NCBI RefSeq assembly: GCF_002153655.1
Contig: NZ_JOPJ01000014.1
Span: forward strand, 55,958-119,957
Direction: 5' to 3'
Length of the DNA stretch: 64,000 bases
DNA from: Acetobacter okinawensis
GTDB lineage: Bacteria > Pseudomonadota > Alphaproteobacteria > Acetobacterales > Acetobacteraceae
Shown here: one piece after another, positions 8,899 to 18,176 of the stretch
How the letters are laid out: every line of letters starts with the position of its first letter
Position numbering within the stretch: the first letter of the stretch is position 1
Notes under the pieces: generated by a model
Told to the model about the DNA's origin: nothing
The model's database searches: none
What the model saw: only the letters and a program-made list of their open reading frames with translations
Position numbers and translations under genes: made by a program

Positions 8899-9930
8899 AT
8901 GGCGAGCGCAATGTATGCAGGTGCGCAAACTGGTTCAGACACGGCGGAGGTTTTGCCCCTCTCCCGGCCCCATGCTTTTGTGGTGGGGGAGAACTTTGCT
9001 GGCATGCGTTCGCAGGCATTGGGGCTGGCCCACCGTGCCGGGTGGGATGGCACGTTCCAGCCCGTATGCCCCAGCCGCATGGCGCGCATGGCGCTGGCTG
9101 GCCCGCGCTGGCTCGGCCGCCCCTGCCTGCGCGGTAGCGAAGGGCAGACGCTGGAGTCCCATGCAGACCTGCTGCGTTCGGATGTGGTTATCAGTGTTGG
9201 TGGCAAGGGGGGCGCTATTGGTGCCGCTTTGCGCGCCCATTGCCGCCCCGTGGTGCAGATTCAGAACCCCCGGCAGTCCCTTGCGCGTTTTGACCTGATT
9301 ATTGCCTGCCGCCATGATGATATTTCTGGCCCCAACGTGCTTTTGGGCCGCACTGCCCTGCATGGATTAACCCCCGAGGAACTGGCGCACGCCAGACAGG
9401 AATGGGAGCCACGGCTTGCCCATCTGCCCCGCCCGCTTGTGGCGGCCTTTGTGGGGGGCTCCAACGGGCGCTTCCAACTGGGGGAGGCAGAGGCCCGCAG
9501 GCTGGCCACCGTGCTGGTGCAGACCCGGCAGGACGAAGGGGGGAGCCTGATTGTTACCGCCTCGCGCCGGACGGACCCGCAGGCACTTGCCGCGCTGAAG
9601 GAAATTATAGAGCCCGCAGGCGGCTTTGTCTGGGATGGGGAGGGGGATAACCCCTACATCGGGCTGATTGCCTGCGCAGACAACCTGCTTGTGACCATAG
9701 ACAGTGTTTCCATGATGTCCGAATCCGTAGCAGGGCGTGCGCCGGTCACGGTTTTTCCGCTTCCGGGCAAATCCCGCCGGATTAGCGAGTTTGTGGAGGA
9801 GCTGGAACTGGCCGGGCGTGTGCGTGTGCTGGGCGAGAGTGCGGTGCGCCTGCCTACGCCCTGGTACGTTACCCCCTTGGATGACACGGCAGAGCTTGTG
9901 GGCGAGATGCACAACAGGCTGGGTTTTTAA
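8899..9930 (+). CDS. Mitochondrial fission ELM1-family protein
   Basis: A 343-residue protein of the ELM1 (DUF1022) family, found in alphaproteobacteria and plants, with a glycosyltransferase-B-like fold. Visible segments are VISVGGKGGAIGAALR, PVVQIQNPRQSLARFDLII, VAAFVGGSNGRFQL, SLIVTASRRTDP and LLVTIDSVSMMSESVAGRAP; the last matches the donor-side segment of GT-B proteins. The plant homologue takes part in mitochondrial division; the bacterial role is not established and may concern envelope glycans. ATG 8899 was chosen because GGAGG at 8884-8888 sits 10 nt upstream; ATG 8890 is too close to it. The frame stays open far upstream, but only as antisense to the helicase. Confidence 0.85.
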   Translation: MASAMYAGAQTGSDTAEVLPLSRPHAFVVGENFAGMRSQALGLAHRAGWDGTFQPVCPSRMARMALAGPRWLGRPCLRGSEGQTLESHADLLRSDVVISVGGKGGAIGAALRAHCRPVVQIQNPRQSLARFDLIIACRHDDISGPNVLLGRTALHGLTPEELAHARQEWEPRLAHLPRPLVAAFVGGSNGRFQLGEAEARRLATVLVQTRQDEGGSLIVTASRRTDPQALAALKEIIEPAGGFVWDGEGDNPYIGLIACADNLLVTIDSVSMMSESVAGRAPVTVFPLPGKSRRISEFVEELELAGRVRVLGESAVRLPTPWYVTPLDDTAELVGEMHNRLGF

Positions 9931-9954
9931 CGCACGGTCCCAATCAACCCGCAC

Positions 9955-11166
9955 TTACTGGCGTGCGGGCAGGGTGGTCGTATCCTCATCATGTGGGGGC
10001 CATATCAGGCAGGCCACGCCTGTTGCTACGGCGGCCAGCAAGCCCAGCCCCAGTGCCGTGGCAGGCAGGCCAAAAGCGGCCCCCATGCGCCCGGCTACAG
10101 GGTAAGCCAGCAGCCAGCAGAGATGGGAGAGCGAAAACTGGGCGGCAAACAGAGCCGGTCGGTCTTCTGGTGTGCCGGAACGGCGCAGCAGGCGGCCGGA
10201 GGGCGTGAGTGCAACAGAATAACCAACCCCCAGCACGCCCCATAAGGGGAGCAGCCAGCCGTAATTTGGCACCCATATGGCCAGACAGGCCCCCACACAC
10301 AGCACGCAGGCCCCACCGAGCATGACGGTGCGGTCGGGCATGCGTTCCAGCACACGCGGTAGCCCCAGAGCGGCAAGGACCGAGCCTGCGCCAAAACAGG
10401 CCAGAGTCAGAGCCGTGGCGCTCTGGTCCAGCCCAAACAGCCCCTGCACGTAAACAACTGTATTGACCAGCACAATGGAGGCTACGGCAGCCACGGCCAT
10501 ATCAATAGCCAGCAGGCCGCGCAGGCGGGGCGTGGCAAGGTAGAGGCGTATGCCACGGGTTGTCCGCGCCAGCACGCCATGCTGCGGGGGTGTATGGGGG
10601 GATGGTAGGGGCACAGACAGCACAAGTGCTGCCGAGCACAAAAACCCTAAAGCCGTGCCGACAAAAAGTGCGTGAAAAGACACAACCCCCAGCAGGGCCG
10701 CCGCCAGCAGCGGGCTGAGCACACTCTCCATGTCATAAGCAATGCGGGAGAGGGAAAGCGCATCCGTATACTCACGCTCATCGGGCAGAATATCGGGGAT
10801 GGTGGCCTGAAAAGTCGGGGTGAACGCGGCAGAGGCGGACTGCAAGACAAAAATCAGCACATAAATCTGCCACTGCGTGTTCACAAAAGGCAGGCAGGCG
10901 GCCACAAGGCCGCGCACAAGGTCAAGCATGACCAGCAGGGCGCGCCGGGGCAGATGGTTTGCAAAGGCTGCGGCAAGGGGGGCAACGCCCACATAGGCCA
11001 GCATTTTTATGGCCAGCGCCGTACCCAGCACCACCCCGGCATTCTGCCCCGCAATACGGAAGGCCAGCAGCCCAAGGGCTACAGTGGCAAGGCCAGTGCC
11101 GGTCAGGGCGACAAGCTGCGCGCCAAACAGGTGCCGGTATGTGCGGTGGCGCAGAACATGCAGCAT
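9955..11166 (-). CDS. MFS efflux transporter, NreB-like (paired with a metal-sensor repressor)
   Basis: A 403-residue transporter with about 12 hydrophobic helices. The segment NHLPRRALLVMLDLVRG fits the loop 2-3 signature of drug/metal-exporting MFS proteins. It begins 12 bp after a CsoR/RcnR-family repressor gene, the arrangement of nickel/cobalt loci such as nreAB. Known NreB proteins end in a His-rich tail; this one ends in PPHDEDTTTLPARQ without a His cluster, so the cargo could be another metal or an organic compound. Co-transcription with the repressor is very likely. Nickel/cobalt export is inference from context. Confidence 0.8.
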   Translation of the reverse strand: MLHVLRHRTYRHLFGAQLVALTGTGLATVALGLLAFRIAGQNAGVVLGTALAIKMLAYVGVAPLAAAFANHLPRRALLVMLDLVRGLVAACLPFVNTQWQIYVLIFVLQSASAAFTPTFQATIPDILPDEREYTDALSLSRIAYDMESVLSPLLAAALLGVVSFHALFVGTALGFLCSAALVLSVPLPSPHTPPQHGVLARTTRGIRLYLATPRLRGLLAIDMAVAAVASIVLVNTVVYVQGLFGLDQSATALTLACFGAGSVLAALGLPRVLERMPDRTVMLGGACVLCVGACLAIWVPNYGWLLPLWGVLGVGYSVALTPSGRLLRRSGTPEDRPALFAAQFSLSHLCWLLAYPVAGRMGAAFGLPATALGLGLLAAVATGVACLIWPPHDEDTTTLPARQ

Positions 11167-11178
11167 GTGCCTTTGCCC

Positions 11179-11445
11179 CTACAGATATTTTGTAAGGGAG
11201 GAGAACGCCTGCAATGCGTCCTCGCGGCTCATCTCACCTGCGGCTATGGCATCGATAATGCAGTGCTCAAGGTGGTCCTGCACCAGCATGCGCTTGGATT
11301 TGCGGATTGTGCTTTCCACCGCTTCAAGCTGCTGTGCGAGGGTGGAGCAGCTCCGGCCCTCGTCCATCATGGCGATCACTTTGGCAAGGTGACCATGAGC
11401 CTGCTGGAGTTGCCTGCGGATTTGGGGGTGCGTTGCGTGGGACAT
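11179..11445 (-). CDS. Metal-sensing transcriptional repressor, CsoR/RcnR/FrmR family (NreA-like)
   Basis: An 88-residue all-helical repressor without a conventional DNA-binding domain. Candidate ligands are H3, C33 (in RSCSTLAQQL), H58 and C62 (in QDHLEHCI), matching the His-Cys-His-Cys set of InrS/RcnR-type nickel/cobalt sensors. The segment AQQLEAVESTIRKSKRMLVQ is typical of the nreA-like branch rather than of FrmR itself. It is the first gene of a two-gene unit with the MFS exporter and should repress it in the absence of metal. A G/C-tract element lies just upstream. Copper sensing is served by a separate CsoR-type gene at 18.7-19.0 kb. Confidence 0.88.
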   Translation of the reverse strand: MSHATHPQIRRQLQQAHGHLAKVIAMMDEGRSCSTLAQQLEAVESTIRKSKRMLVQDHLEHCIIDAIAAGEMSREDALQAFSSLTKYL

Positions 11446-11446
11446 G

Positions 11447-11478
11447 CCCCATCCCTACCCTGGGGGGGAGGGGGTGGC
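11447..11478. promoter_or_regulatory. C-tract/G-tract element upstream of the NreA-like repressor (candidate operator)
   Basis: Immediately upstream of the repressor start, clustered C-runs (CCCCATCCCTACCC) are followed by G-runs (TGGGGGGGAGGGGG), giving an imperfect inverted repeat around T11461. RcnR/CsoR-family repressors bind G/C-tract inverted repeats, so autoregulation here is plausible. Pairing is imperfect, hence low confidence. Confidence 0.35.
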
Positions 11479-11512
11479 AATGTGTAAGACCTGAGTGCAG
11501 TGTAATGCCAGC

Positions 11513-11707
11513 CTAGATCCAGATACTGCCAAGCAGCAGAATGGTGCCAACAATCAGTGCGGCCATGCGCCGCATGACATGCTCTGGCGTGTCCTGCGGC
11601 AGGGCCAGATAGAAGTCCAGACAATACAGCATCAGCCCCGCACCCAGCACAATGCAGAGAACCCGCACTATGGGGTAGGTCGAGATATCCCTTGGGTCAA
11701 ACTGCAT
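11513..11707 (-). CDS. Small two-helix membrane protein, unknown function
   Basis: A 64-residue protein with two hydrophobic helices (about residues 13-34 and 45-63) joined by a short polar loop with ALPQDTPEHVMRR. An AGGAG sits upstream of ATG 11707 at a workable, slightly long spacing. It lies 43 bp downstream of serB and upstream of the metal-sensor/MFS pair on the same strand, so it may be the tail of the serB transcript. I do not recognise a family. Coding status is supported by the ribosome-binding site and hydrophobic pattern only. Confidence 0.6.
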   Translation of the reverse strand: MQFDPRDISTYPIVRVLCIVLGAGLMLYCLDFYLALPQDTPEHVMRRMAALIVGTILLLGSIWI

Positions 11708-11750
11708 GGTGCTTATCTCTCCTTCCGGCGGTCAGCTCTGGCGTTGCGGG

Positions 11751-12638
11751 TTATGCGCTGACAAAGGCGGATGCAGGATAGCCCTGCATGAACAGTGCTG
11801 TACGGAGCGAGGTGTGGTTGATCTGCGCCGCTATGGCCTGACGCACCACCGGCTTGGCAAAATAGGCAATGCCAAGCCCTGCCGCACCCAGCATGGGCAG
11901 GTCATTGGCGCCATCCCCTATGGCAAGGGTGGCCGTGTTGGCCAGCGCGTGGTGGCTGGTCAGCTTGTGCAGCAGGTCCAGCTTGGTTTGTGCGCCCAGA
12001 ATGGGCAGGCCGGGAGCGCCGGTCAGGTGCCCGCTCTCATCGGTAAGCAGGGTGTTGGCGTGGTTTTCCTCAAACCCGCAAAGGGCCGCTACGCGGGAGG
12101 TGAAAAATGTAAACCCGCCAGAGACCAGTGCCGTGTAAGCGCCATGTGCGCGCATGGTGCGCACCAGCTCTACTGCGCCGGGGTTCAGGCGCACGTCCTG
12201 CCATGCTTTTTCCAGCAGGCTTACGGGCAGCCCCTTGAGCAGGGCCACACGCTCACGCAAGGAGGTGGCAAAATCCAGTTCGCCATTCATGGAGCGGGTG
12301 GTAATGGCGGCAACCTTGTCCCCGATTCCGGCAAGGCTTGCCAGATCATCCAGCGTTTCGTTGGCGACAATGGTGCTGTCCATGTCCGAGACCAGCAGTT
12401 TTTTGCGGCGGTCTTGTGCAGCGGTGATGACCGCATCCACGTTGCCACCCAGTGCGGTGTGCAACTGGGGCAGCATGTCCCGCGCCGTGGAAGGGCATGG
12501 AATATCCACAGCCTCCCCGGGGGAGAGGATAACGGTCTCACCATTGGCACGGACAATGTCACGCGCGAGGGAGATTGTGGCGGTATCGAGGGTTGTTGCC
12601 GCACGGGGGGCAACAAGGGTCAGAACAAGGCTCGTCAT
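11751..12638 (-). CDS. serB: Phosphoserine phosphatase
   Basis: Last step of serine synthesis: dephosphorylates L-phosphoserine. The 295-residue protein has an N-terminal regulatory region (about 1-75) and a HAD catalytic domain. Motif I is SDMDST with nucleophile D85 and acid/base D87; motif II is in VSGGFTFF; the late GDGANDLPML gives the Mg2+-binding Asp residues. ATG 12638 starts a family-like N-terminus; upstream in-frame codons overlap the divergent miaA promoter and look non-coding. Its start is only 30 bp from that of miaA on the other strand. Confidence 0.95.
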   Translation of the reverse strand: MTSLVLTLVAPRAATTLDTATISLARDIVRANGETVILSPGEAVDIPCPSTARDMLPQLHTALGGNVDAVITAAQDRRKKLLVSDMDSTIVANETLDDLASLAGIGDKVAAITTRSMNGELDFATSLRERVALLKGLPVSLLEKAWQDVRLNPGAVELVRTMRAHGAYTALVSGGFTFFTSRVAALCGFEENHANTLLTDESGHLTGAPGLPILGAQTKLDLLHKLTSHHALANTATLAIGDGANDLPMLGAAGLGIAYFAKPVVRQAIAAQINHTSLRTALFMQGYPASAFVSA

Positions 12639-12668
12639 GGCACTTGGGTGTGTGGCAGGAATACGGGC

Positions 12669-13697
12669 ATGAAGCAAGCAGAACACCAAAGCGCGGCCCA
12701 TGCCCCGCCATACATGCACGGCCTGCCCCGTGCGCTTATTCTTGCAGGGCCGACATGCTCGGGCAAATCGGCGCTGGCGCTGGATTTGGCGCAGCGGTTG
12801 AACGGCGTGGTCATCAACGCGGATTCCATGCAGGTTTATCGGGAGTTGCGTGTGCTAACTGCCCGCCCGGACGCGCAGGACGAACAGCGAGTACCCCATA
12901 GATTATACGGTGTGCTGCCCGCCGCGCACAAAGGCAGCGTAGCATGGTGGCGCGAGCAGGCTCTGGCAGCCATGCAGCAGGCGTGGAGCACGGGCTGCCT
13001 GCCCATAGTGTGCGGGGGAACAGGCATGTACATGCGCGCCCTGACCGATGGACTCGCCCAGATACCTGAAAGTGCGCCAGACGTGCAGCAGGCGGCCCGC
13101 GCTCTGGTGGCGGCAGAAGGCGCCCCAGCCGTGCATGCGCGGCTTATGGCGGTGGACCCGCAGACGGCGGCCCGCCTCAAACCCGTGGATTCGCAGCGCG
13201 TGGCCCGTGCGTGGGAGGTCTGGCAGGCCACGGGGCATGGGCTGGACTGGTGGCAGGCGCAGCCGGGCCTGCCACCAGCACCCTGCCGTTTTGTTGCCGT
13301 GCGGCTGGCTCCCCCCCGCCCCGAACTGCGCCAGCGCATACAGGCCCGTTTTGCCAGTATGCTGGAGCAGGGGGCTGTGGAGGAGGTGCGTAGTTTGTTA
13401 CAACAGAATCTGGACCCAACCCTGCCTGCTATGCGCGCGCATGGTGTGCCCGAGCTGGCGGCCATGCTGCGCGGCGAGATAACACAGGCGGAAGCTGCCA
13501 GCCGCGCCATTGTTGCCACAGGGCAGTATACCAAGCGGCAGGCCACATGGTTTGCGCACCATCCGCTGACTGCGGAAGGGCTGACCTGCACGGTTAATGC
13601 CTGTTTTGCCAATTCTGAGCAATTTTCGGAAAGGAATCGTGACGAAATTGTTTCTTTTATTCTAAGGGGGATTGACGCACCAGACAGTGGGCCCTAA
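12669..13697 (+). CDS. miaA: tRNA dimethylallyltransferase
   Basis: Adds a dimethylallyl group to A37 of tRNAs that read UNN codons. The P-loop is GPTCSGKS at residues 27-34; then come NADSMQVYREL, which contacts the substrate, and the C-terminal QYTKRQATWF that is diagnostic of the family. Length 342 is slightly long because the first 18 residues before MHGLPRALILAGPT are extra. ATG 12669 is preceded by GGCAGGA; ATG 12714 is a possible later start. The frame is open upstream but that part is antisense to serB. The ilvBNC operon starts 39 bp downstream on the same strand. Confidence 0.93.
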   Translation: MKQAEHQSAAHAPPYMHGLPRALILAGPTCSGKSALALDLAQRLNGVVINADSMQVYRELRVLTARPDAQDEQRVPHRLYGVLPAAHKGSVAWWREQALAAMQQAWSTGCLPIVCGGTGMYMRALTDGLAQIPESAPDVQQAARALVAAEGAPAVHARLMAVDPQTAARLKPVDSQRVARAWEVWQATGHGLDWWQAQPGLPPAPCRFVAVRLAPPRPELRQRIQARFASMLEQGAVEEVRSLLQQNLDPTLPAMRAHGVPELAAMLRGEITQAEAASRAIVATGQYTKRQATWFAHHPLTAEGLTCTVNACFANSEQFSERNRDEIVSFILRGIDAPDSGP

Positions 13698-13736
13698 ACA
13701 GACGACCTGCTCCCAATTCCGGGAAGAGAGGACGCT

Positions 13737-15551
13737 ATGACAAGCATGACTGGTTCGACCACGCTGAACGCTCAGACAACCACCACCCTGCCGGGTGCGG
13801 AAGTCCTTCTGCGCGCTTTGGTCGAACAGGGTGTGGAGGTCATTTTTGGTTACCCCGGCGGTGCCGTTCTTCCCATTTACGATGCGCTGTTCAAGCAGGA
13901 TCACATCCGCCATGTGCTGGTGCGCCATGAGCAGGCGGCTGTCCATGCGGCAGAAGCCTATGCCCGTTCCACTGGCAAAGTGGGTGTGGTGCTGGTCACC
14001 AGCGGGCCGGGGGCAACCAATGCGGTCACTGGCCTGCTGGACGCGATGATGGATTCCATCCCGCTGGTCTGCCTGTCCGGGCAGGTGCCAACCCCCCTGA
14101 TCGGTAATGATGCGTTTCAGGAAGCGGATACAACCGGCATTACCCGCCCGGTGACCAAATACAACTATCTGGTGCGCAAGCCCGAGGATCTGGCTCCTGC
14201 GGTGCATGAGGCCTTTGCCATTGCCCGCTCCGGCCGCCCCGGCCCGGTGCTGATCGACCTGCCCAAGAACATTACGGTGGGGGATGCCCCTTATGTGGAT
14301 GCAGGCGCGGTCACCCCGCGCACCATTCGCATGACCACCCAGCCCGACCGCGCAGCCATTGCGCGTGCAGTGGCCGCAATGAAGGCGGGCAAACGCCCAT
14401 TGTTCTATACCGGTGGCGGCGTCATCAACTCCGGCCCGCAGGCGAGCGAGAACCTGCGCAGGCTGGTGGCGCTGACGGGTTTTCCCGTTACCTCCACACT
14501 CATGGGGCTTGGGGCATTCCCCGGTACGGATGAGCGGTTTCTGGGCATGCTGGGGATGCACGGCACGTACGAAGCCAATCTGGCAACCCATGACTGCGAT
14601 GTGCTGATCGCCCTTGGTAGCCGGTTTGATGACCGGGTGACCGGGCGGCTGGATGCGTTCTCCCCCGGTTCGTTTAAAATCCATGTCGATATTGACCCCT
14701 CGCAGATCAACAAGATCGTGCATGTCAACGAAGGCATTGTGGGGGATGTGGGCGAGATTATCGCCATGATGATCGAGGAGTGGGAAAAACAGCCCGCTTA
14801 CGCGCACAAGGCTGAACTGGAGGCGTGGTGGGCCAAAATTGAGGGCTGGCGCGCGCTGGACTGCCTGCGCTTTGGTCAGGATCAGGCACCCGATGCGGTT
14901 ATCAAACCCCAGCAGGCCATCCAGCGTATTTACGAGCTGGCGCGCCAGACCGGGCGGGATACCTATGTGTCCACCGAGGTGGGGCAGCATCAGATGTGGG
15001 CTGCGCAGTTTTTCCGCTTTGATCAGCCTAACCGCTGGCTGACGTCTGGCGGTCTGGGCACCATGGGGTACGGCCTGCCCGCAGCCGTTGGCGCGCAGAT
15101 TGCCCACCCCGATGCGCTGGTGCTGGATGTGGCGGGCGAAGCCTCGACCCTGATGAATATTCAGGAACTGGGGACCATTGCGCAGTACCGCCTGCCGGTT
15201 AAGATTTTCATCATCAACAACCACTACATGGGCATGGTGCGCCAGTGGCAGGAACTTCTGCATGGTTCGCGCTATTCGGAAAGCTACTCCGATGCACTGC
15301 CGGACTTTGTAAAGCTGGCGGAAAGTTTCCATGCCACTGGCCTGCGTGTTACCCGGCTGGACCAGCTGGATGCCACCATCCGTCAGGCGCTGGAGCATAA
15401 TGGCCCCGTGATTGTGGACATCTGTGTTGCGGAAGGGGAGAACTGCTTCCCCATGATCCCCTCGGGGGCTGCCCATAACCAGATGATCCTTGGCCCGGAG
15501 CAGGAGGCCGTCAGTGCTACAATCAGCAAGGAAGGGCAGATGCTGGTCTAG
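13737..15551 (+). CDS. ilvB: Acetolactate synthase, large (catalytic) subunit
   Basis: TPP-dependent condensation of pyruvate to 2-acetolactate (or with 2-ketobutyrate), first common step of Val/Leu/Ile synthesis. The N-terminal domain has GYPGGAVLP and the TPP-activating Glu in VRHEQAAVH (E65). The C-terminal TPP-metal motif reads VAGEASTLMN with E468 where most AHAS proteins have Asp (GDG or GDA), followed 26 residues later by N494-N495. MGMVRQWQELLHG is the expected substrate-site loop. GAGAGGA precedes ATG 13737. First gene of ilvB-ilvN-ilvC; 604 residues, normal length. No leader-peptide attenuator is visible in the 39-bp gap after miaA. Confidence 0.96.
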   Translation: MTSMTGSTTLNAQTTTTLPGAEVLLRALVEQGVEVIFGYPGGAVLPIYDALFKQDHIRHVLVRHEQAAVHAAEAYARSTGKVGVVLVTSGPGATNAVTGLLDAMMDSIPLVCLSGQVPTPLIGNDAFQEADTTGITRPVTKYNYLVRKPEDLAPAVHEAFAIARSGRPGPVLIDLPKNITVGDAPYVDAGAVTPRTIRMTTQPDRAAIARAVAAMKAGKRPLFYTGGGVINSGPQASENLRRLVALTGFPVTSTLMGLGAFPGTDERFLGMLGMHGTYEANLATHDCDVLIALGSRFDDRVTGRLDAFSPGSFKIHVDIDPSQINKIVHVNEGIVGDVGEIIAMMIEEWEKQPAYAHKAELEAWWAKIEGWRALDCLRFGQDQAPDAVIKPQQAIQRIYELARQTGRDTYVSTEVGQHQMWAAQFFRFDQPNRWLTSGGLGTMGYGLPAAVGAQIAHPDALVLDVAGEASTLMNIQELGTIAQYRLPVKIFIINNHYMGMVRQWQELLHGSRYSESYSDALPDFVKLAESFHATGLRVTRLDQLDATIRQALEHNGPVIVDICVAEGENCFPMIPSGAAHNQMILGPEQEAVSATISKEGQMLV

Positions 15552-15611
15552 TCCGCCAGAGTTGCTCTTGTCTGGTTCCGCCTTGTCCCTTCCGCTTTGA
15601 TTGCGAGAAAC

Positions 15612-16136
15612 ATGAGTATGCAGGTCGAAGTTTCCGGTTCCGCTGTTATTTCCCTTCTGGTGGATAATGAAAGCGGGGCACTTGCCCGTATTGTAGAGCT
15701 GTTCTCTGGTCGTGGTTACAACATCCAGAGCCTGACCGTGGCGCCAGTGGACGAACATGGCCACACCTCACGCGTGAACATTGTCACCACGGGCACGCAG
15801 TCTTCCATCTGGCAGGTTAAAACGCAGCTTGAGCGGCTTGTCCCCGTCTCACGCGTAGTGAACCTGACGGCGGAAGGCCCCTATGTTGCGCGGGAAATGG
15901 CGCTGGTCAAAGTGGTCTCCTCGGGAGAGCCACGGACCGAGGCCCTGCGTATTGCACAGGCTTTCCGGGCACGGGCGGTGGATACGACCGCCAGTTCCTT
16001 TGTGTTTGAACTGACCGGCTCCACAGACAAGCTGGACAGTTTTATTGAGCTGATGCGTCCACTCGGGCTGGTTGAGGTCTCCCGCACCGGGGTTGCCTCC
16101 ATTTGCCGTGGGCCGCAGACAATTCAGAACTTCTGA
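15612..16136 (+). CDS. ilvN: Acetolactate synthase, small (regulatory) subunit
   Basis: Regulatory partner of IlvB that gives valine feedback control. The 174-residue protein starts with an ACT domain (VISLLVDNESGALARIVELF, then GRGYNIQSLTV) and has the conserved VSRTGVASICRG near the C-terminus, typical of the IlvH/IlvN long form. ATG 15612 was chosen over TTG 15597 because it gives the family N-terminus. It follows ilvB by 60 bp and precedes ilvC by 57 bp on the same strand. Confidence 0.95.
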   Translation: MSMQVEVSGSAVISLLVDNESGALARIVELFSGRGYNIQSLTVAPVDEHGHTSRVNIVTTGTQSSIWQVKTQLERLVPVSRVVNLTAEGPYVAREMALVKVVSSGEPRTEALRIAQAFRARAVDTTASSFVFELTGSTDKLDSFIELMRPLGLVEVSRTGVASICRGPQTIQNF

Positions 16137-17219
<1,083 letters not shown>

Positions 17220-17248
17220 GACTGCGGCCCTTACCGGCATAACGCTGT

Positions 17249-17286
17249 AAAAAAGGCTCCCTCACAAATGTGGGGGAGCCTTTTTT
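17249..17286 (+). terminator. Rho-independent terminator of ilvBNC
   Basis: A6 followed by GGCTCCCTCAC, loop AAAT, then GTGGGGGAGCC and T6. The stem is long and GC-rich, starting 29 bp after the ilvC stop. Confidence 0.95.
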
Positions 17287-17338
17287 GTCGGCACGTTCCG
17301 CCGTCGCCAATGCGGGCCTATTGCCCGGCAGAGCAGGC

Positions 17339-17986
17339 TTAGTTTGGTGCGCGTTCGGTGACAAAGCGCATGCCAAGCGCCATGAATGCAAGACCGGCGC
17401 AACGGTCAACCCAACGGCGGCACCTGAGAAAGAGAGCCGAAACACGCTCAAGGCTGAGCAGCAGCGTGACCAGTGCAAACCATGCAACGGCTACCGCAAA
17501 CATGGCGGCAACGCAGGCCAGACCAAGATGGATGGGGGCATGTCTGGGCATGGCGGCTGCAAAAAGGCTTGAGATAAAAACCGGAGCTTTGGGGTTGGCC
17601 AGATTGGTCAGAAGCCCTGCGCGAAAATGACTGCTGCGCGCTTGTGTGGTGGCGGCTGGCTCTGTGGGTTCAGCCGTGCTGTGCCAACTGCTGATGAACA
17701 GCTTGACGCCAATTGTGATCAGGTAAAGACCGCCGCCGATCTTGAGCGCCAGATATAACCACGGTGCTGCAATAAAGAGTGTTCTGATACCAAAAAAACC
17801 AGCCACGCCCCATGCCGCAACACCGGTTGCAATGCCAAGAGTAGCCTGTAGGGCAGCACTGCGCCCCCGCAGGACCGCCAGCCGCGTGACAAGCAGAAAA
17901 TCCAGCCCCGGCACGACCATGGCAACCAGCCAGAATGCGGAAACCGCAGCGATAATGGACACATCCTGTGCCAGACCCATGGTCAT
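17339..17986 (-). CDS. LysE/RhtB-family amino-acid exporter
   Basis: A 215-residue inner-membrane protein with about six hydrophobic helices. The family signature is VPGLDFLLVTRLAVLRGR near the N-terminus and LTNLANPKAPVFISSLF in the middle. Members export basic amino acids, threonine or homoserine lactones; the cargo cannot be assigned. ATG 17986 has an ideal GGAGGAAAG ribosome-binding site; a GTG at 18022 in frame is not needed. Convergent with ilvC, whose terminator lies between them. Confidence 0.88.
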   Translation of the reverse strand: MTMGLAQDVSIIAAVSAFWLVAMVVPGLDFLLVTRLAVLRGRSAALQATLGIATGVAAWGVAGFFGIRTLFIAAPWLYLALKIGGGLYLITIGVKLFISSWHSTAEPTEPAATTQARSSHFRAGLLTNLANPKAPVFISSLFAAAMPRHAPIHLGLACVAAMFAVAVAWFALVTLLLSLERVSALFLRCRRWVDRCAGLAFMALGMRFVTERAPN

Positions 17987-18176
17987 GCTTCTTTCCTCCA
18001 AAGTGGAGCCGGCACTATGCACAGAACCATTATTTAGGCGTCAAGGTCTTGTGGGGGCGGGTAGTTCTGCGGCTTTTCCTGCATTCTGCGGGTTGGGGTG
18101 CGGGTGTAAATCGACTTTGCAGGGCAAGTCCGTTATAGAGGCAGCGTTCTTCAACACAATTGGCAAGGGGCAGTTT

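Noticed and set aside
11706..12668. N-terminal extension of miaA over the serB region
   Set aside because: It is antisense to serB; the P-loop and family homology start after the ATG at 12669, which has a ribosome-binding site.
13662..15764. A 700-codon minus-strand open frame across ilvB
   Set aside because: No domain is recognisable, composition is His/Gln/Gly-rich, and the sense strand encodes a complete acetolactate synthase. Typical antisense artefact of GC-rich DNA.
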